Made by a program: the position numbers and the translations under genes
In this document: one piece after another, positions 42,808 through 54,819 of the stretch
Position numbering within the stretch: position 1 is the stretch's first letter
Layout of the letters: every line of letters begins with the position of its first letter
The notes under the pieces: model-generated
What the model saw: only the letters and a program-made list of their open reading frames with translations
What the model was told of the DNA's origin: nothing
The model's database searches: none
Origin: Nothopassalora personata
Lineage: Eukaryota; Ascomycota; Dothideomycetes; Mycosphaerellales; Mycosphaerellaceae
Length of the DNA: 64,000 bases
Direction of reading: 5' to 3'
Assembly: GCA_033816765.1 (NCBI GenBank)
Contig: CM066295.1
Span: 1,860,001-1,924,000 of the forward strand

Positions 42808-42997
42808 ACTGTCATCGGCGGTGCATTGGGAGTTGTGGATGACCAGGTCACGAACTTTACGCGAACGTGTCGCGCAGGCGGCGATACGAGTGGCGCCAGT
42901 GACACGCACTGGTCACCTTCTCTTCCTTGTGTTTCGCCTTTACTCTTTGTGGTACAGGCCATCAACTCGACAACGCCGTCTCGCTGCTACCTCGCTA

Positions 42998-43032
42998 TAC
43001 TGTACTGTACTGTACTGTACTGTACTGTACTG
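42998..43032. repeat. Microsatellite (TACTG)7
   Basis: Seven perfect 5-bp units, about 190 bp upstream of the rad18 start codon. Confidence 0.95.
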
Positions 43033-43178
43033 CTGTGGCGATATGGCGACTTTATTATTACACGGAATCACGCACAGTCAGCCTACGACAGATGCCCGGA
43101 GGTCGAATCAAGCTCCCTTCTGATCCCCTCCTGCTCACCTGTACTGTATCACTCCACCACCTCTTTGGCCTATATGAT

Positions 43179-43198
43179 GGGCGGGCGGGTGGGCGGGG
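43179..43198 (+). promoter_or_regulatory. Potential G-quadruplex motif
   Basis: Five G-runs of 3-4 separated by single bases (GGG C GGG C GGG T GGG C GGGG) on the plus strand, in the region between the divergent rad18 and secreted-protein genes. Confidence 0.6.
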
Positions 43199-43595
43199 TA
43201 CAGCATCGCGTAGCTTCAAATGCACTCCGTCGATGGTACCGCTACTACCTCTAGAACTATCTTGACGATGGCCAATCCAGCACGCTTCCAGGCCGCGAGC
43301 CAGCTTCGCCCATAGACACCCAGTGACTCTTGTCGAAGAGTACTGTAGTTCTTGCCAGAATTAGCCATCGATGGTCCTGGTGCGCCATTGCAGCGGACGC
43401 GTGCATCCTGCCGCTGTTTCACACAAAGCGAATGTCGAAGCTTGAAACGCATCTTGTGGTGCCTTGCATCACTGCACGCATGTAAGCTGTGAACTCACAT
43501 CCCCAGCTACATTTCTCGCCGACGAGCATAAGAGCAAGCCACCCACCGAGCTCAATCCATCCATCCCTAACGCGTTCGACAAGCTCGAGGGAAGC

Positions 43596-44228
43596 ATGCA
43601 GTACCTCACGCTTTGCCTGGCACTCATTGCCCTGGTCACTGCATACAACAACACGACTGCAGAGTACAAGCTCCAGACGAGACTCAAGCTGGCAGACGAC
43701 AGCAAACAGGAATTCGATGGCCTCTATCTGTGAGTATGCCTTCAGATACACTGGACTCAGCAACTAATTCTCAACAGAGGCTCCTACCACACTGGCGCCG
43801 GCCAGAACGACGTGGTCTTCAGCGATGAGCCACCTGCGGGCAACGCGTCTCTGGCAGCCACCAACATAACCGCCAACGGTACAACCTACTTCAACCAGCT
43901 CTTCGATCTCGGCAACGACTTTCCTTACGCCCTGGTCATGGTACCTAACGAAGAGTTCTACTCGGCGTGGCAGCCAGTGGAGCTGAACGCTGGCGCATCT
44001 GGGTCTGACTACGATGTGTCCGGCTTTTTCATCAACGAGACTGGACTGCAGTGGACAAGCAACCCGGAACAGGTGGGAACTCCCAACGATCAATTCGGAG
44101 GATGGCTCGTCTGCGACTGGTGGCATGGACTGCCACAGCTGTTCTTCAGAATCCGCTACTACTCAAGCACTGCATACGAGGCACCAGCAAGCTGTGCGGA
44201 CGTGTATCTCATTCCGCAGTACATCTGA
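43596..44228 (+). CDS. Small secreted protein, DUF7907-like
   Basis: Exons 43596-43729 and 43778-44228, 194 residues. The 48-bp intron (43730-43777) has GTGAGT and a CAACAG end and restores the frame through Y-L-G-S-Y-H-T-G-A-G. A hydrophobic signal peptide (residues 1-16, cleavage probable near T-A-Y) is followed by a Y-K-L-Q-T-R-L-K start and an S-Y-H-T-G-A-G-Q-N-D motif seen in fungal DUF7907 proteins. Several N-x-S/T sites and two Trp-rich segments (D-W-W-H-G) occur in the second exon. It is probably extracellular; the biochemical role is unknown. The frame is open upstream to 43464, but only the Met at 43596 gives a signal peptide. Confidence 0.85.
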
Positions 44229-44510
44229 GGGAAAGGAGAGTGATGGGCGAGCAACGACTAGCATTGAATGATGTCTGTAATGTAATATTCTAATGATATG
44301 ACACTTGACCAAAGGTACTGCACCGTTCGTCTGTCCTTGAGCTCCATCGCAACCCCCACATAGCAGAAACCTGCATGTGATCATCCCTTCTGGACACAGG
44401 ATCGGCACTACACGTCCGTCGTTTTGCAACTCTTATTTCTCACGACAACTTTCTCCCTCCCACATACTCGTCGCGTGATCTTTGTACAGTAGACACTTCA
44501 CGCACACGAC

Positions 44511-45978
44511 ATGTCTGAGCTTCTCGACTTCCTACGAACGCACGAAGAAGCCTTCCGTAGGTGAAGCATACCACAGTTTCTCTCAACAGGGACTAATCCG
44601 TCTAACATCCCCTAGTCAATCCCGCCTCGCATCGCTCTACTCCGACTTTCGCTATCAACGATCGACGAATCCCGACGGCTACACTGCAAATTCATCCGCA
44701 TGGCTGCGCGCCTTATCCTCCGCGGCGAAAGCAGGCTTGATTCCAGCGCCGTCTGGACAGCATGGGAGCGATACATTTGTGATCCAAAGTGGAGAAGGGC
44801 TGTTGCGAGAATTGCAGACACAAGAGTATGGACGACCGCTGGCTTTAGGCGCGGTGTTGGAGGATGCGGTGAAGAGGAAAGAGTTGATATCGCTACCAGA
44901 GTTTCTGGATAGAAAGGATAGTGTGTATGCAAAGAGCTGGATACCGAGTCCGCTGGATGTAGTGAAATGGGGCCTGAGGCAGCTGGGTGTTCTGGGAGAT
45001 GGCAGTAGTGGACAAGACCGGCTGGTAAGAGGCGAGTTCGTGGTCATTGCAAACGTAGAGACAGCTGCGAATGCAGTATTGGAAGAAGCATCACGGTCGG
45101 CAGTGTCGAACACCAGCAGAGTCTTCTCCATAGACCTGTTCAGCAGCACATACGCGAAAACATTGGGTGTCGAAACGATCAGCCGAAACGATCTAAACGT
45201 CCTCCTCCGACACCTCCAACGAGACCGCTCAGCAATCGTCTACAAGCCCACCTCGGGCGTAATCAAATTCAAAGCCTCCAACGAATCAAACATCTCCCCA
45301 ATCAGCCCAGAAGACGAATCGATCGCTTCCCTCCGCACCCTCATCTCCTCCCTCGAACCTCAAATCGACCATCTCACCGCCAAGATCTCCGAGCTAGACC
45401 TTACAGCCCGCACAGCAGTCTCCCGGAAACAACTGACCGCCGCCAAAACGGCCCTCCGCCAGAAGAAACTCGCCGACACCCGCCTCCAACAACGCACCTC
45501 CACGCTAGCGCAGCTCGAAGATGTGTACGCCAAGATCGAACAAGCCGCCGATCAAGTTGAAATTGTCAAGGTCATGGAGGCTTCAGGCCAGACACTGAAG
45601 AGTTTGAACAAGCAAACGGGTGGGGTTGAGAAAGTCCAGGATGTCATGGAGGGTTTGAGGGAGGAGATGATGAATGTAGAGGAGATTGGTACTGCGATCA
45701 ACGAGGTGGGCGGTGAAGGTGTCGATGAGGGTGAGGTTGAGGATGAGTTGGAAGCGTTGGAGAAGGTCGAGAGGGAGAAGCAGGAGGAGGTTGAGAGAGT
45801 GGAGAGCGAGAAGAGGGAAGCTGCTGAGAAGGAGGAGAGGGAGAAGAGGGAGGCTGAAGAAGCTGAAGAGACGAGGGTGAGGTTGGCGGAGCTGGATAAG
45901 GCTGACGAGAAGAAAGAGGTGAAGGACGCTGGGACGCAGGCTCAACCGCCGCTGGAAGCGGAGAAGACTACGGCATAG
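44511..45978 (+). CDS. CHM7: ESCRT-III-related protein, Chm7/CHMP7 family
   Basis: Exons 44511-44560 and 44616-45978, 470 residues. The intron 44561-44615 has GTGAAG, a CTAAC branch site and CTAG, and joins M-S-E-L-L-D-F-L with Q-S-R-L-A-S-L-Y-S-D-F-R. An N-terminal winged-helix-like half (to about residue 250) is followed by a Snf7-type helical domain (about 260-385). An acidic, Glu/Lys-rich coiled coil ends the protein. In yeasts Chm7 acts with the inner nuclear membrane protein Heh1 in nuclear envelope sealing and pore quality control; that role is transferred by family. A longer reading from 44482 ignores the intron and is less likely. Confidence 0.88.
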
Positions 45979-47188
45979 TGCAGCCAGCAGATGAACATGG
46001 TTATCAATTTCCAGCCTCGTATATGAAGCCTCCACCACGACACCAAGCCCATCCCGACCAAGCACGGGGTCCCAGAATGATCAGACATTCCGCTTGACTC
46101 AATCTGTCCACCGAACACCCCCTGTCCTAGCAAATCAAGACTCATCTACCCTCCACAGTCATCCTCGCTCCAATGACTCAACGGCAAGCACGCCACTTGT
46201 ACGGAGTGACTCCCAGACGACTGCGCCTTCAGCGAATGCCATGGGCATTGGTCGCATACGCGTGCGGCGGGAAACCCTTCGAGCAAGGGATAGTTACCTC
46301 CTTGGGCTTTTTGCCCTTCGAAATGCCCCTTGATGTATACATAGGATAGGCGCACTGCCGACTATCATGGCATCGCAACACCGAAGCCTCGTATTTCCCG
46401 ACCGATCAACAAGGCTTCAGAAGCGCAGCATTAGCGGTGAAAAGAGGGCCAATCCTCCCCCCCCCCCCGGGGTGGAAAACTTCCGTTCTGGTGTGGAGAT
46501 CCGTGCCGTGCCGTCCGTCTGCCTTTGCTGCGGTGCTGCTGCTCGATCGACCTGAAAAGTCCGTCGTCTGCTGTCTGCGTCAATGCCTGAGTTTCGGATC
46601 GCGACGTCCGTGGAACGTGAACTTCTGCTGCGGGACTTGTGGCGTCCGTGGATTGGCGGACGTCTGCTTTCAATGCTTTTCGAGAAGCTCTCCTGTTGAA
46701 CGGTCTGATACTCTGTCTGTGCATGCCATTTTCCCATTCATCGGCAAGGTTATCATGAGCAACGTTACAAGGTGCGTATTGATTCTGACATTGTGCGAGT
46801 GGATGAGTTATTGAGCGGCACTTGCTTCTCTGAGCCCAACTTAGAAGAGGTGTGAGGCTTGAGCTTGAGCTTGGACGGAGCGTGTTGTTCCTGTTGAGCG
46901 AATGTGAGCGTTCGGATGATTTGGCGGCGCGCTCGATCGCATGGTGCGGCGCTTCGTGCGTGGAGGGATTGACGGGAAGCGCGCTGGAAGGGGGCGGCGA
47001 AAAGTAAGAACAAATAGATGGAAGATCAAGACTATAGTACAAGGAGACCCGCCTCCGTGGGTAATCAGTCGTCTGAGGAGCTGCGAAGCTCGGTCGGCTG
47101 TTGGGCCAGGATGGCGCGATAGAAGCAGCCAAGATGACCCAACTCCTTGAAAGCCAAGGCCCTGCCGCAGTAGCATGGGATAGTCGCA
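45979..47188. other. Intergenic, no supported gene
   Basis: This is the 3' flank of two convergent genes. It contains a 12-C run near 46457-46468. A minus-strand open stretch (46431-47192) is low-complexity, overlaps the 3' end of the helicase gene and shows no family, so it is not called. Confidence 0.6.
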
Positions 47189-50100
47189 TCACACATCATT
47201 ACCCATATCGTTATCCTCGTTTTCCTCATCATCCTCACGATGAAGGAGCTCCTCATCCTCCTCGACGTTTGCAAAGATGAAGGGGTGTCCTTCGTTGTCC
47301 TCGCCGACCCTGTTGCCGAAGAGACGGATCAGGTCTTTGACTGCCAGCCTCTGCTCGCGGCCGTTCTCCATGACCTCGTCTGCAAAGTTATATCGTTAGT
47401 ATAGAATGGGTCGTGGGGTCGGGGAGGCGCGTCGTGCAACTTACCAATCTCTTTCTGTTTTTTGGTCTTGACAGCCACCATGGCGGCGTCGATGCTGTTC
47501 TTGATGACGAAGCGCTGCGTAGCGCGGTTAGTATTGCACTGAAATTGTGGTGCTGATTTGGATGCTTACAGTCATTGTTGTCTCTTTTGTCTGTCCGATA
47601 CGGAAGACGCGGCAGAACGCTTGCTGCTCGACAGCTGTGAGGTAAAGCGCGTCAGTGTCTAGTATGCTTCCAGCGTGAATGTCTGGCTGTGCTTACCATA
47701 GTTCCACCAGGGGTCCATGCAGATGACTCTGCTCGCCATAGTGAGGTTTAGGCCGAGACCGCCACATCTAAGCGAAGCGATCATGATTCTGATTTTTTTC
47801 TTCGGGTTGCCAAAGTCATCGATCGCCATTTGTCGGGCATCGTGGGACTGTTCGCCGGTGTATATGACGGCCGGCCAATCCTCGGTCTTGCAGACCTTGT
47901 CGAGAATCCTCGTAAGGGGTATGAATTGAGTGTAGATCTGGTTGGCAAGTCAGTACGTCAGCTTCACGGGTTTCGGTGGGAGCGGGAGCGCCTCGCGCAA
48001 TGGTTGACTCACGATTATCTTGCAGTCTGGATCTTCGTCAATCCAATTCATGATCTGAGCCTTACATGCCGCGGTCTTAGCAGACGGAAGAACTTCACCC
48101 TTAAGGCCGATCCAATCTTCGGGATCTCCTGTCTGCTCCTTCTTCTTCTTCTTCTTCTTCTTCTTCATTTTACCCTTGTCGCCCTTCGTTGGTGTTGGCT
48201 CAGCCTCCGAGGAAGTTGCTCCGGGCTCGAAGTTCTCCAGGTCATGGACATCGTCGACCGAAGTGTATTGCTCTCCACACTCGTTGCAACGTGCCCCGTC
48301 GTGGCCACGTCGGGCAGCGAAGTGCTGCATGTCCGTCAAGCAGGAGGTGCAATAGATGTGCCAGCAGGAAGTGACTTGCGGCTTGTCTGGCTTTTGCCGA
48401 CAGGCTGAGCATTTGGTGCGGTCCACGACAGCACCCCATTGATCGTCTTGAATGAGAGCATCGAGGTACTTGCGGAAGTGGAACGACAAACCATGCTTCC
48501 CGCCTTTGGCGCTGTCTTGAGTTGGGTCAATGCCAATGACTGCGTTGGGCTGTGTCTCGCTGGAGGTCATGACAGAATCGCCGAGTGACGCATCAATAGT
48601 CTTCACACCGGCGTTGTTTGCCAAGACACGGCGCAGGTTCAGCAGCAGTAAGGCCTGTTCCTCGTTCATAGCATCTGTTTTTTCAGTGATCTTGTTCAGT
48701 TTCTCAAAGTCTTCACGCTCGAGGATGTCGGTGATAGTGCCCTGTATCAGCAAGATGTGGCCGCAAAGCTGGCGCAGACGGAGGATCATGGTCCAGATAT
48801 GGCTGTAGCCCTTCTCCAGCCCTTCAGTCTTGGAGATACAATTGATCCTGGCAATCATGCGGTTCTTGACAATCTCGTAGATGGTTCGCTCCACTTGATT
48901 GAACTCAAGCCACATGGTATGCTCCTGAGGCGGGGGAAGATCAAGCAGACGGGATTTGAACAGCTTGTCACTGTGTGTACGTCTGATCATGAACTTGCGG
49001 AGGAAGACGTTCAGCTTCTCCGTGCCATCTGGATCGTCAGGACTGCAGAAATTTGCCTTGAAGATCTTGTAAGAGCCTGTGTGAGGTTCACGAAGGAACT
49101 TGAAGTATGGGTAGAACTCCTTGACAGAGTTCATGACGGGAGTGCCGGTGATGGCCCAATGGTGCTTGGCGTTGATGGCGCGGACGGCCATGCTGGTGTG
49201 TCCCTTGTGATTCTTGATCGCTTGAGCTTCGTCGCAGACAACACGAAGAAATTTGATCCGGTGCAGCACACCCTTGGCGGCCTCATAATGGTCTCGCCAC
49301 CACGCATCTTTCTGTGCAGCTGTGGTGATTTCCGCAGGCACAACGCCCTTGGGGTACGACTTTGATACCTCGGAGTATGTGGTCAAGACGATGTCGGCGG
49401 AGGAAAGAATCTTCTCGATACTATTGCTCTCCAGACGCGAGCCTGGATGATATCGCATGACAGTGCCGAGTCCATACTTCTTGTTCTCCGTCTCCATTTG
49501 ACAATGTTTATGGATCTCCTGGTACCACTGTGTAACAAGCGCCGGCGCGGCAATAATGAGAGTGGCCCTGACGGGTGCCTTCGCTGGCTGCTTGCCATTG
49601 ACGATATTAGCCAGCATGGAAATGGTCTTTCCTAAGCCCATCTGATCTGCCAGAATACCTCCCTTTGGCTCATTATCGTCGTTCTCTCGTCGACGCATGA
49701 ACCCGACACCGAGTACCTGGTAATGCTTGAGCGTTGTCTTCATGCCCTTCAAGTTCCAGTTGCCATCCGGGGCCGGTGTGACTGCACGTCCAGTGAAATC
49801 TTTGATGGCTTCATCAAGAGCTTTCTTATCGCTGCGGCTCTCCTGGACGTCTGCCTCGGGCAGACTGGAAAGCAACTGCTTCAAAGCATCACCTCGCCTC
49901 GTAGTGCCGCCGAACGTGGGCTGGGCTCTCAAATCGGCTGTCTGCGCTACATCCTCGAAGACATTGCTGCCCATGACGCTGTTCACGTTGGTCATTTGAG
50001 GTCCTTTCCTCTTGGGCGCCGCCTTGGACTTGATGCCGGCTCGAGCTCCAGTACCGGCTCGAGCTCCGCCGCCACTCTTTGAAGAGCTTGGTCGCTGTAT

Positions 50101-51057
50101 ACGTTCTTGAACATCCGTCATGATACGGTCAAGGTCGGCATCGGTGTAGTCGTGTCCGGCAGTCTTGCGGGTCTTCTTGGTTCCGCCCGTGGTCTTGGTC
50201 TTCTTGCGTGGTCGAGTGGCTGATTGCCGTGGAATCTCGCTCTCAAGATCGGACTCGGCCACCCGCTTGCCCTTCTTGCGAGTGCTCTTGGGAGCTGCCT
50301 GTGACTTAACCTCATCGTCGCTGAAGATCGCCCGCGCGTCGTCCGATTTGACAAACAGTGCCTCGGATGGGTCTTCTTCCACCGGAGAGGCTTCGCGCTC
50401 GTACTCCTCGTCTGCCTTTGCCTTGACCTGCCGTGCTCTTTCACGCGCTTCAAGCTTCATGAACTCGATTTCTTCTTCAATGGACATGGTACCGGCACGC
50501 TTCTTGCGCTCATAAGACTGGCGAATCTTTTTGAAAGCCTCAACCTCGCGATCACGGTTTCGTGATTCTGGCGTCGCTTCGTCACGCAGGCTCTCGAAGT
50601 CATCAAGGCGGTCGAAGGCATCCACGGGCTCGTCTAAAGAGTTACGCGTCTTCTTGTCTTTGAATTTTTCGAGCATTTCGCGCTGCTTCGCCGCCGCCTG
50701 CTCCTTTGAAGGTGGTTTGCTAAGGAGTGAGTTGCCGAGATTGAGGGCGCGTGGCGCGCCATTCGACGCGCTCTTTACTGTTGCCATAGGTTCTGTGCTG
50801 CTGATAGGCGCCTCGGCAATTTGATCGACACCGATGTTGTTGTAGAGCGCATAGTTCGTCACCTCGTCAGGTTGGAACGGACTGTCAATTGCTGTCTCGT
50901 CGATAACCGGCTGTGTCCGGGGCATTGCGCCGGGTTCAGACCTTGCAGTCTCAAGCACTCGCCCAGACGTGTGCGGCGCATTAGCTTGGTCTGCGGAGAT
51001 ATCGTGCTCGTCTTGCACGTCCTCAATGGACGGCCGCGGTGGAGCTACGCTATCCAT
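47189..51057 (-). CDS. SNF2-family helicase with an internal RING finger (Rad5/Rad16/Uls1 group)
   Basis: Five exons: 51057-48013, 47937-47697, 47634-47570, 47514-47445, 47379-47189, total 1,203 residues. All introns (75, 62, 55, 65 bp) have GT..AG and keep the frame. Residues 1-430 are charged and disordered. The SNF2 N lobe has Walker A (A-D-Q-M-G-L-G-K-T, about 470-478) and a DEAQ box (609-612). A RING (C-x2-C ... C-x-H, C-x2-C ... C-x2-C) lies at about 883-927, then a poly-Lys run (about 965-973). The C lobe has S-L-R-C-G-G-L-G-L-N-L, D-P-W-W-N and R-V-F-R-I-G-Q. The RING between the two lobes is the hallmark of Rad5, Rad16 and Uls1, which act in repair or as SUMO-targeted ligases; no HIRAN domain was seen, arguing against Rad5 itself. 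Confidence 0.9.
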
Positions 51058-51875
51058 GGCGGAGTTGATGGTGCGCTAAGTGAGGTTTTGTCGGTATGTG
51101 GGTTGATCACTGCAATTTATGATGCAGATAGTAGTCTGATTAGTAGTGAGATGCTTGTCAGAATTGTAAGTGGTGTCGGTTGGTGGTCTGCAAGATTGAA
51201 AGAGTTTTTGGAATGTCGAATTAGGTAGATATTGTAGAGACGGTTTATGAAGCTCCGAGAGAAGCACGGGTGGTCTTTTGTAGCGGTTGCACGAGCTGCA
51301 TGTGGACGCACGTGCCTTCAGCGTTTGTAACGGCGGAGTGAGTGTGGTAGGGCTGTAGACTGATGCCAAATCCGGGCGATGTCAGCGTAATCGAGCGCGC
51401 GTAGACTGAAGAAAGTGAGGAAGACCTCGAAGCGTGGAGATCGGTATAAGCGGCGAGTGAGGGAGACACCTGCTGTGCAAGCGTCAGTCAGAAGGTCGTT
51501 GCCACGCCATACGAACAATTGCCCACCTACAAGGGCCCTGATGTTTCCCGTGAAACAGGCCCATCCAAGAAGCGCTTGTGATCATCAATCAACCACGGTC
51601 AGCCATGCTACTTGATATGCTTACTTTCCCCTGAGAGTCCCGACCAGGAAGCCAAAAGGCCTGCACCTCTGTCCTGAACATCGAAGCATTGTGAAGCTGT
51701 AAATTTGCACCCTCATAGCCAGAACTCTGCCGACGTACGAGTTGCTCGAACGGAAGTTGTGAACTCAGAGACCCTGAAATGAGCAACCGGCACGAACATG
51801 AACTCGAGACATCCCCGAGCCATTAGCTCGGTGCTCAATAATACACGTTTACAAACGAAATAATGCAGTGCACGC
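51058..51875. other. Intergenic region
   Basis: 5' flank of the helicase gene and 3' flank of the exchanger gene. Short overlapping open stretches only; nothing supported. Confidence 0.6.
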
Positions 51876-53709
51876 TCAACCAGCAACGTCGCCCTTGGCA
51901 GGGTAGAACCAGGCAGTCGTGGCAATGATGAGATATCTAGAACCAGTGTTAGCACAAGCATCGTCAACTGCTCCGCGGGAAAACTTACGTAATCATCAAC
52001 ATTACACCCTCCAGCCAATGCGACTTTCCATCGCTGATCAGGTAGTTGACCAGCCAGATGGACAGTACCAGCACCACAACCAAGAAGCCGTCGAAGTCGA
52101 GGTTCAATACTTCAGGCTTGCCGATGCCGAACCAGCTGAGCAAGACCATAACGGGAAGGACAAGCAGCGCGATCTGCAGCGAAGATCCGACTGCAACGCC
52201 AATGGAGAGATCCATCTTGTCCTTGATGGCCACTGTCACAGCAGTCGCGTGCTCAGCAGCGTTACCAACGATCGGCAGCAAGATCAGACCAATGAACTCC
52301 TGCGAGACCGATTTGGCGACTTCATTGATGGCAGACACCATGTACTCGGCGCACAGCGCGATGAATACTGTCGAGATCGTAAGGGTGACGACAGCGCCAA
52401 CCCTTGTCAAGGACGGCGTCTCCTCTTTATCGGGAGCTTCGTGGACCAGGTTCTCTTGGTTGACTCGTCCACCAGCGGTGGCAGCGCCGCTGGCAGCGCC
52501 GATCATGGCAATACCCTTCAGTGCTTCGCCCTCCTCCTTCCTGCCACGCGGCTTCTTAGGCGTTTTTTGACTTGGCTCATTGTACATGTCCACGTGGGTG
52601 CGAAGTTGGAAGAGCAGGTAGCAAGCATATACGACCAGAAGCATGACAGCGGTACCACGCGAACTAGGCGTAACACCGGAGTCATCATCCGCGAAGATCT
52701 GGAATGCCGTGGGGATGATCAGACTGCCGATCGCCAGAGCCAGAAGCGATGCTGCGGTCTGCGCCACTGTGATGTTGAAGTGCTGTTCTGGCCGGTTGAC
52801 ACCTCCAAGGAAGAAGCACATGCCCAGGACCAGAAGCAAGTTCGACAGCATACTGCCGATGAGAGATGTTTGCACAATCAGAACTTTGCCCTGCGTCAGT
52901 GCGATGATGCTAACGATCAGCTCGACGGCGTTTCCGAATGTGGCGTTGAGCAGGCCTCCCAGGACTTCTCCGATATACATGGCCAGTTCTTCGGTGCTGT
53001 AGGATAGCACTGCCGCGAGGGGTATGATGGCGATAAAGTTGACGACGAAGACCGCGACCTTGTTGACGTGCGCATATTCCAGCGCAATACCAACGGGCAC
53101 GGCCACCAGTAATATGTTGATCCATGATCCAAGTACTGCCTTGAATTGGCTCATAAACGTAAGCTTGGGTCGCTTCTTCTTCGAAACGTCCGTCTCCGTT
53201 CGCATAACATTCTCTTCATCGGGATGCTTCTTAGCGAATGCAGAGAGGAACTTGTTGCGCTTCTTGGGCTTGCTCTGCTGGTCGCTCGCTGTTTCTGCCG
53301 CTGCAATGTCGTCCGCTAGCAGTTGCCGTGACCTTTCGCCATATGTTGTGCTATCGTCGGCCGCTTTGTCCTCGCTTTTCGATTTCTCGGTGAAACTACA
53401 GTCGCCTCTCTCGCTCGATGGAAGTCCTCCTGCTGGTCCCGGTGGAAACGTTCCCGATTTCTCTGGTCCTCGCCATGGCGCATTCTCGTCGTTGTACTGT
53501 GATCTCCTCTTGTCCTCTGTCAGTGTTATCGCGTCGTGTGTGTTGATTTGTCTAAGTCCGGACTCCTCATCGTGTGAAACACCCGTCCGAACGTAAGGGT
53601 TGTACCGCTGGAAGGGGTTATACGTCGTCTCGCCCTCGCTGTTGTACCACGCGCCTCGTCGCGCTTGGGCCTTGATTTTGTCTGCGCGAAATGCACCCTT
53701 TAGTACCAT
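51876..53709 (-). CDS. Vacuolar-type Ca2+/H+ exchanger (CAX/Vcx1 family)
   Basis: Exons 53709-51989 and 51936-51876, 593 residues; the intron is 51988-51937 (GTAAGT, CTAAC, CTAG) and the last exon adds a final transmembrane end. Residues 1-185 are a hydrophilic, probably regulatory N-terminus. About eleven hydrophobic segments follow in two halves. The two cation-binding repeats are visible: G-N-A-V-E-L-I-V in the first half and G-N-A-A-E-H-A-T-A-V in the second. A hydrophilic loop with K-K-P-R-G-R-K separates the halves. It should exchange Ca2+ for protons across the vacuolar membrane and help end cytosolic calcium signals; location is inferred from the family. Confidence 0.93.
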
Positions 53710-54819
53710 CTCTCATTGCAGGGAGAACTGGAAGTGAAGATGGAGTGCCAGAATAAGGTGACATACGCATGGTCGAGCAGGGCTGCTGCGGTCAGCGAGG
53801 TGTAAGCCTCACGACTGCCCTGGAGTGTCTCCGCTTCGGCGAGCTCAGTTGGCTGATTGGGAGCAGTAGACACTAGTCGAGTGCGATTGGCGAAGAGAAT
53901 ACGCCCGACGGCCCGGTGTAGGTAGCTGAAAAGGGGTTGGTGTAATATCGTAAGCCTGCGGTGTCATAAGAAAGCAGCATATCCCATTGCAAAGGCAAGC
54001 AATAAGTGTCGCGCAGACTGGGCGGCCTCTCCTTAAGATTAGATGAACGTTTGGGCAGAGCACAGCCACTGATCGGCATTCTTCCCAAGAGATGCTCGGG
54101 TCACGCAGTCGTAACTGTGGCGCTTGCACAGCACGCACAAGCCATTTTCCGCCGCTACATGCACTTGCACGTCATTCACCTTCGTGTATCAAGGTCCTGA
54201 CGCTGTCGCTGTGCATCAGCCTAGAATTTTATAGGAGGGGAGGGAGCAGCAACTTCGGACCACTGGTGCCACGAAGCGCAACTCGTCATGGCGGCCCCTC
54301 CAAGCGAGGCAGGCCGGGGGTGTGGAAGCCTTGATCGCACTTGTCGCTGCATGCTGTCTATGCTGCTAAAGCACGTACAATACATCAAGGCAGCAGAGCG
54401 CGGGTGATACTAGAAGCAGGTGTAGTACCAGAGAAGCTCAGCTGCCATGAATTGGCTGTGTTCCCAAGCTTTCGCGACGCCACCACGTCGGATACAAGGG
54501 TTCTCCTTGGCGATGAGGTCCAACGGCAGTCAGTAGACACGACGAACCTGAGGCGCAGTTTCCGACACGTCGACTTCGATGGCGAGAGCTTCGAGATGGC
54601 TGGAAACACAGCTTGCGGCGTGATGCAAGTGATCCAAGTGCTCACGACAGCACGCATCGCGACTGCCGTCTTTGCCATCGCGAACTTGGCACGGTCTTGG
54701 TCATGCTGGCAGATGGAGACACTTGTCAAAGCTTGATCGACATGACACAGTTTTCACCAGCCACACCGGTGATGTACTGACAGTGCATGAAGGAATGACG
54801 GAACGACCAATACATCTAT
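53710..54819. other. Intergenic region, no supported gene
   Basis: About 1.1 kb. Open stretches of 114-131 codons on both strands (54341-54736 plus, 54385-54729 minus) overlap each other and show no family, signal peptide or splice structure, so none is called. Confidence 0.55.

Larger units (their letters stand above)
42808..43595. other. Divergent promoter region between rad18 and the DUF7907-type gene
   Basis: About 790 bp without a supported gene. It holds a (TACTG)7 microsatellite and a potential G-quadruplex, listed separately. Overlapping open stretches in several frames show no family. Confidence 0.6.

Noticed and set aside
46431..47192. 253-codon open stretch on the minus strand
   Set aside because: Low complexity (Ser, Arg, Pro), overlaps the end of the helicase gene, no family, and the start lies inside another gene.
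51919..53007. 362-codon open stretch on the plus strand
   Set aside because: Antisense shadow of the Ca2+/H+ exchanger, caused by its codon bias.
54341..54736. 131-codon plus-strand open stretch
   Set aside because: No ATG at the start, overlaps an equally long minus-strand stretch, no domain or signal peptide.
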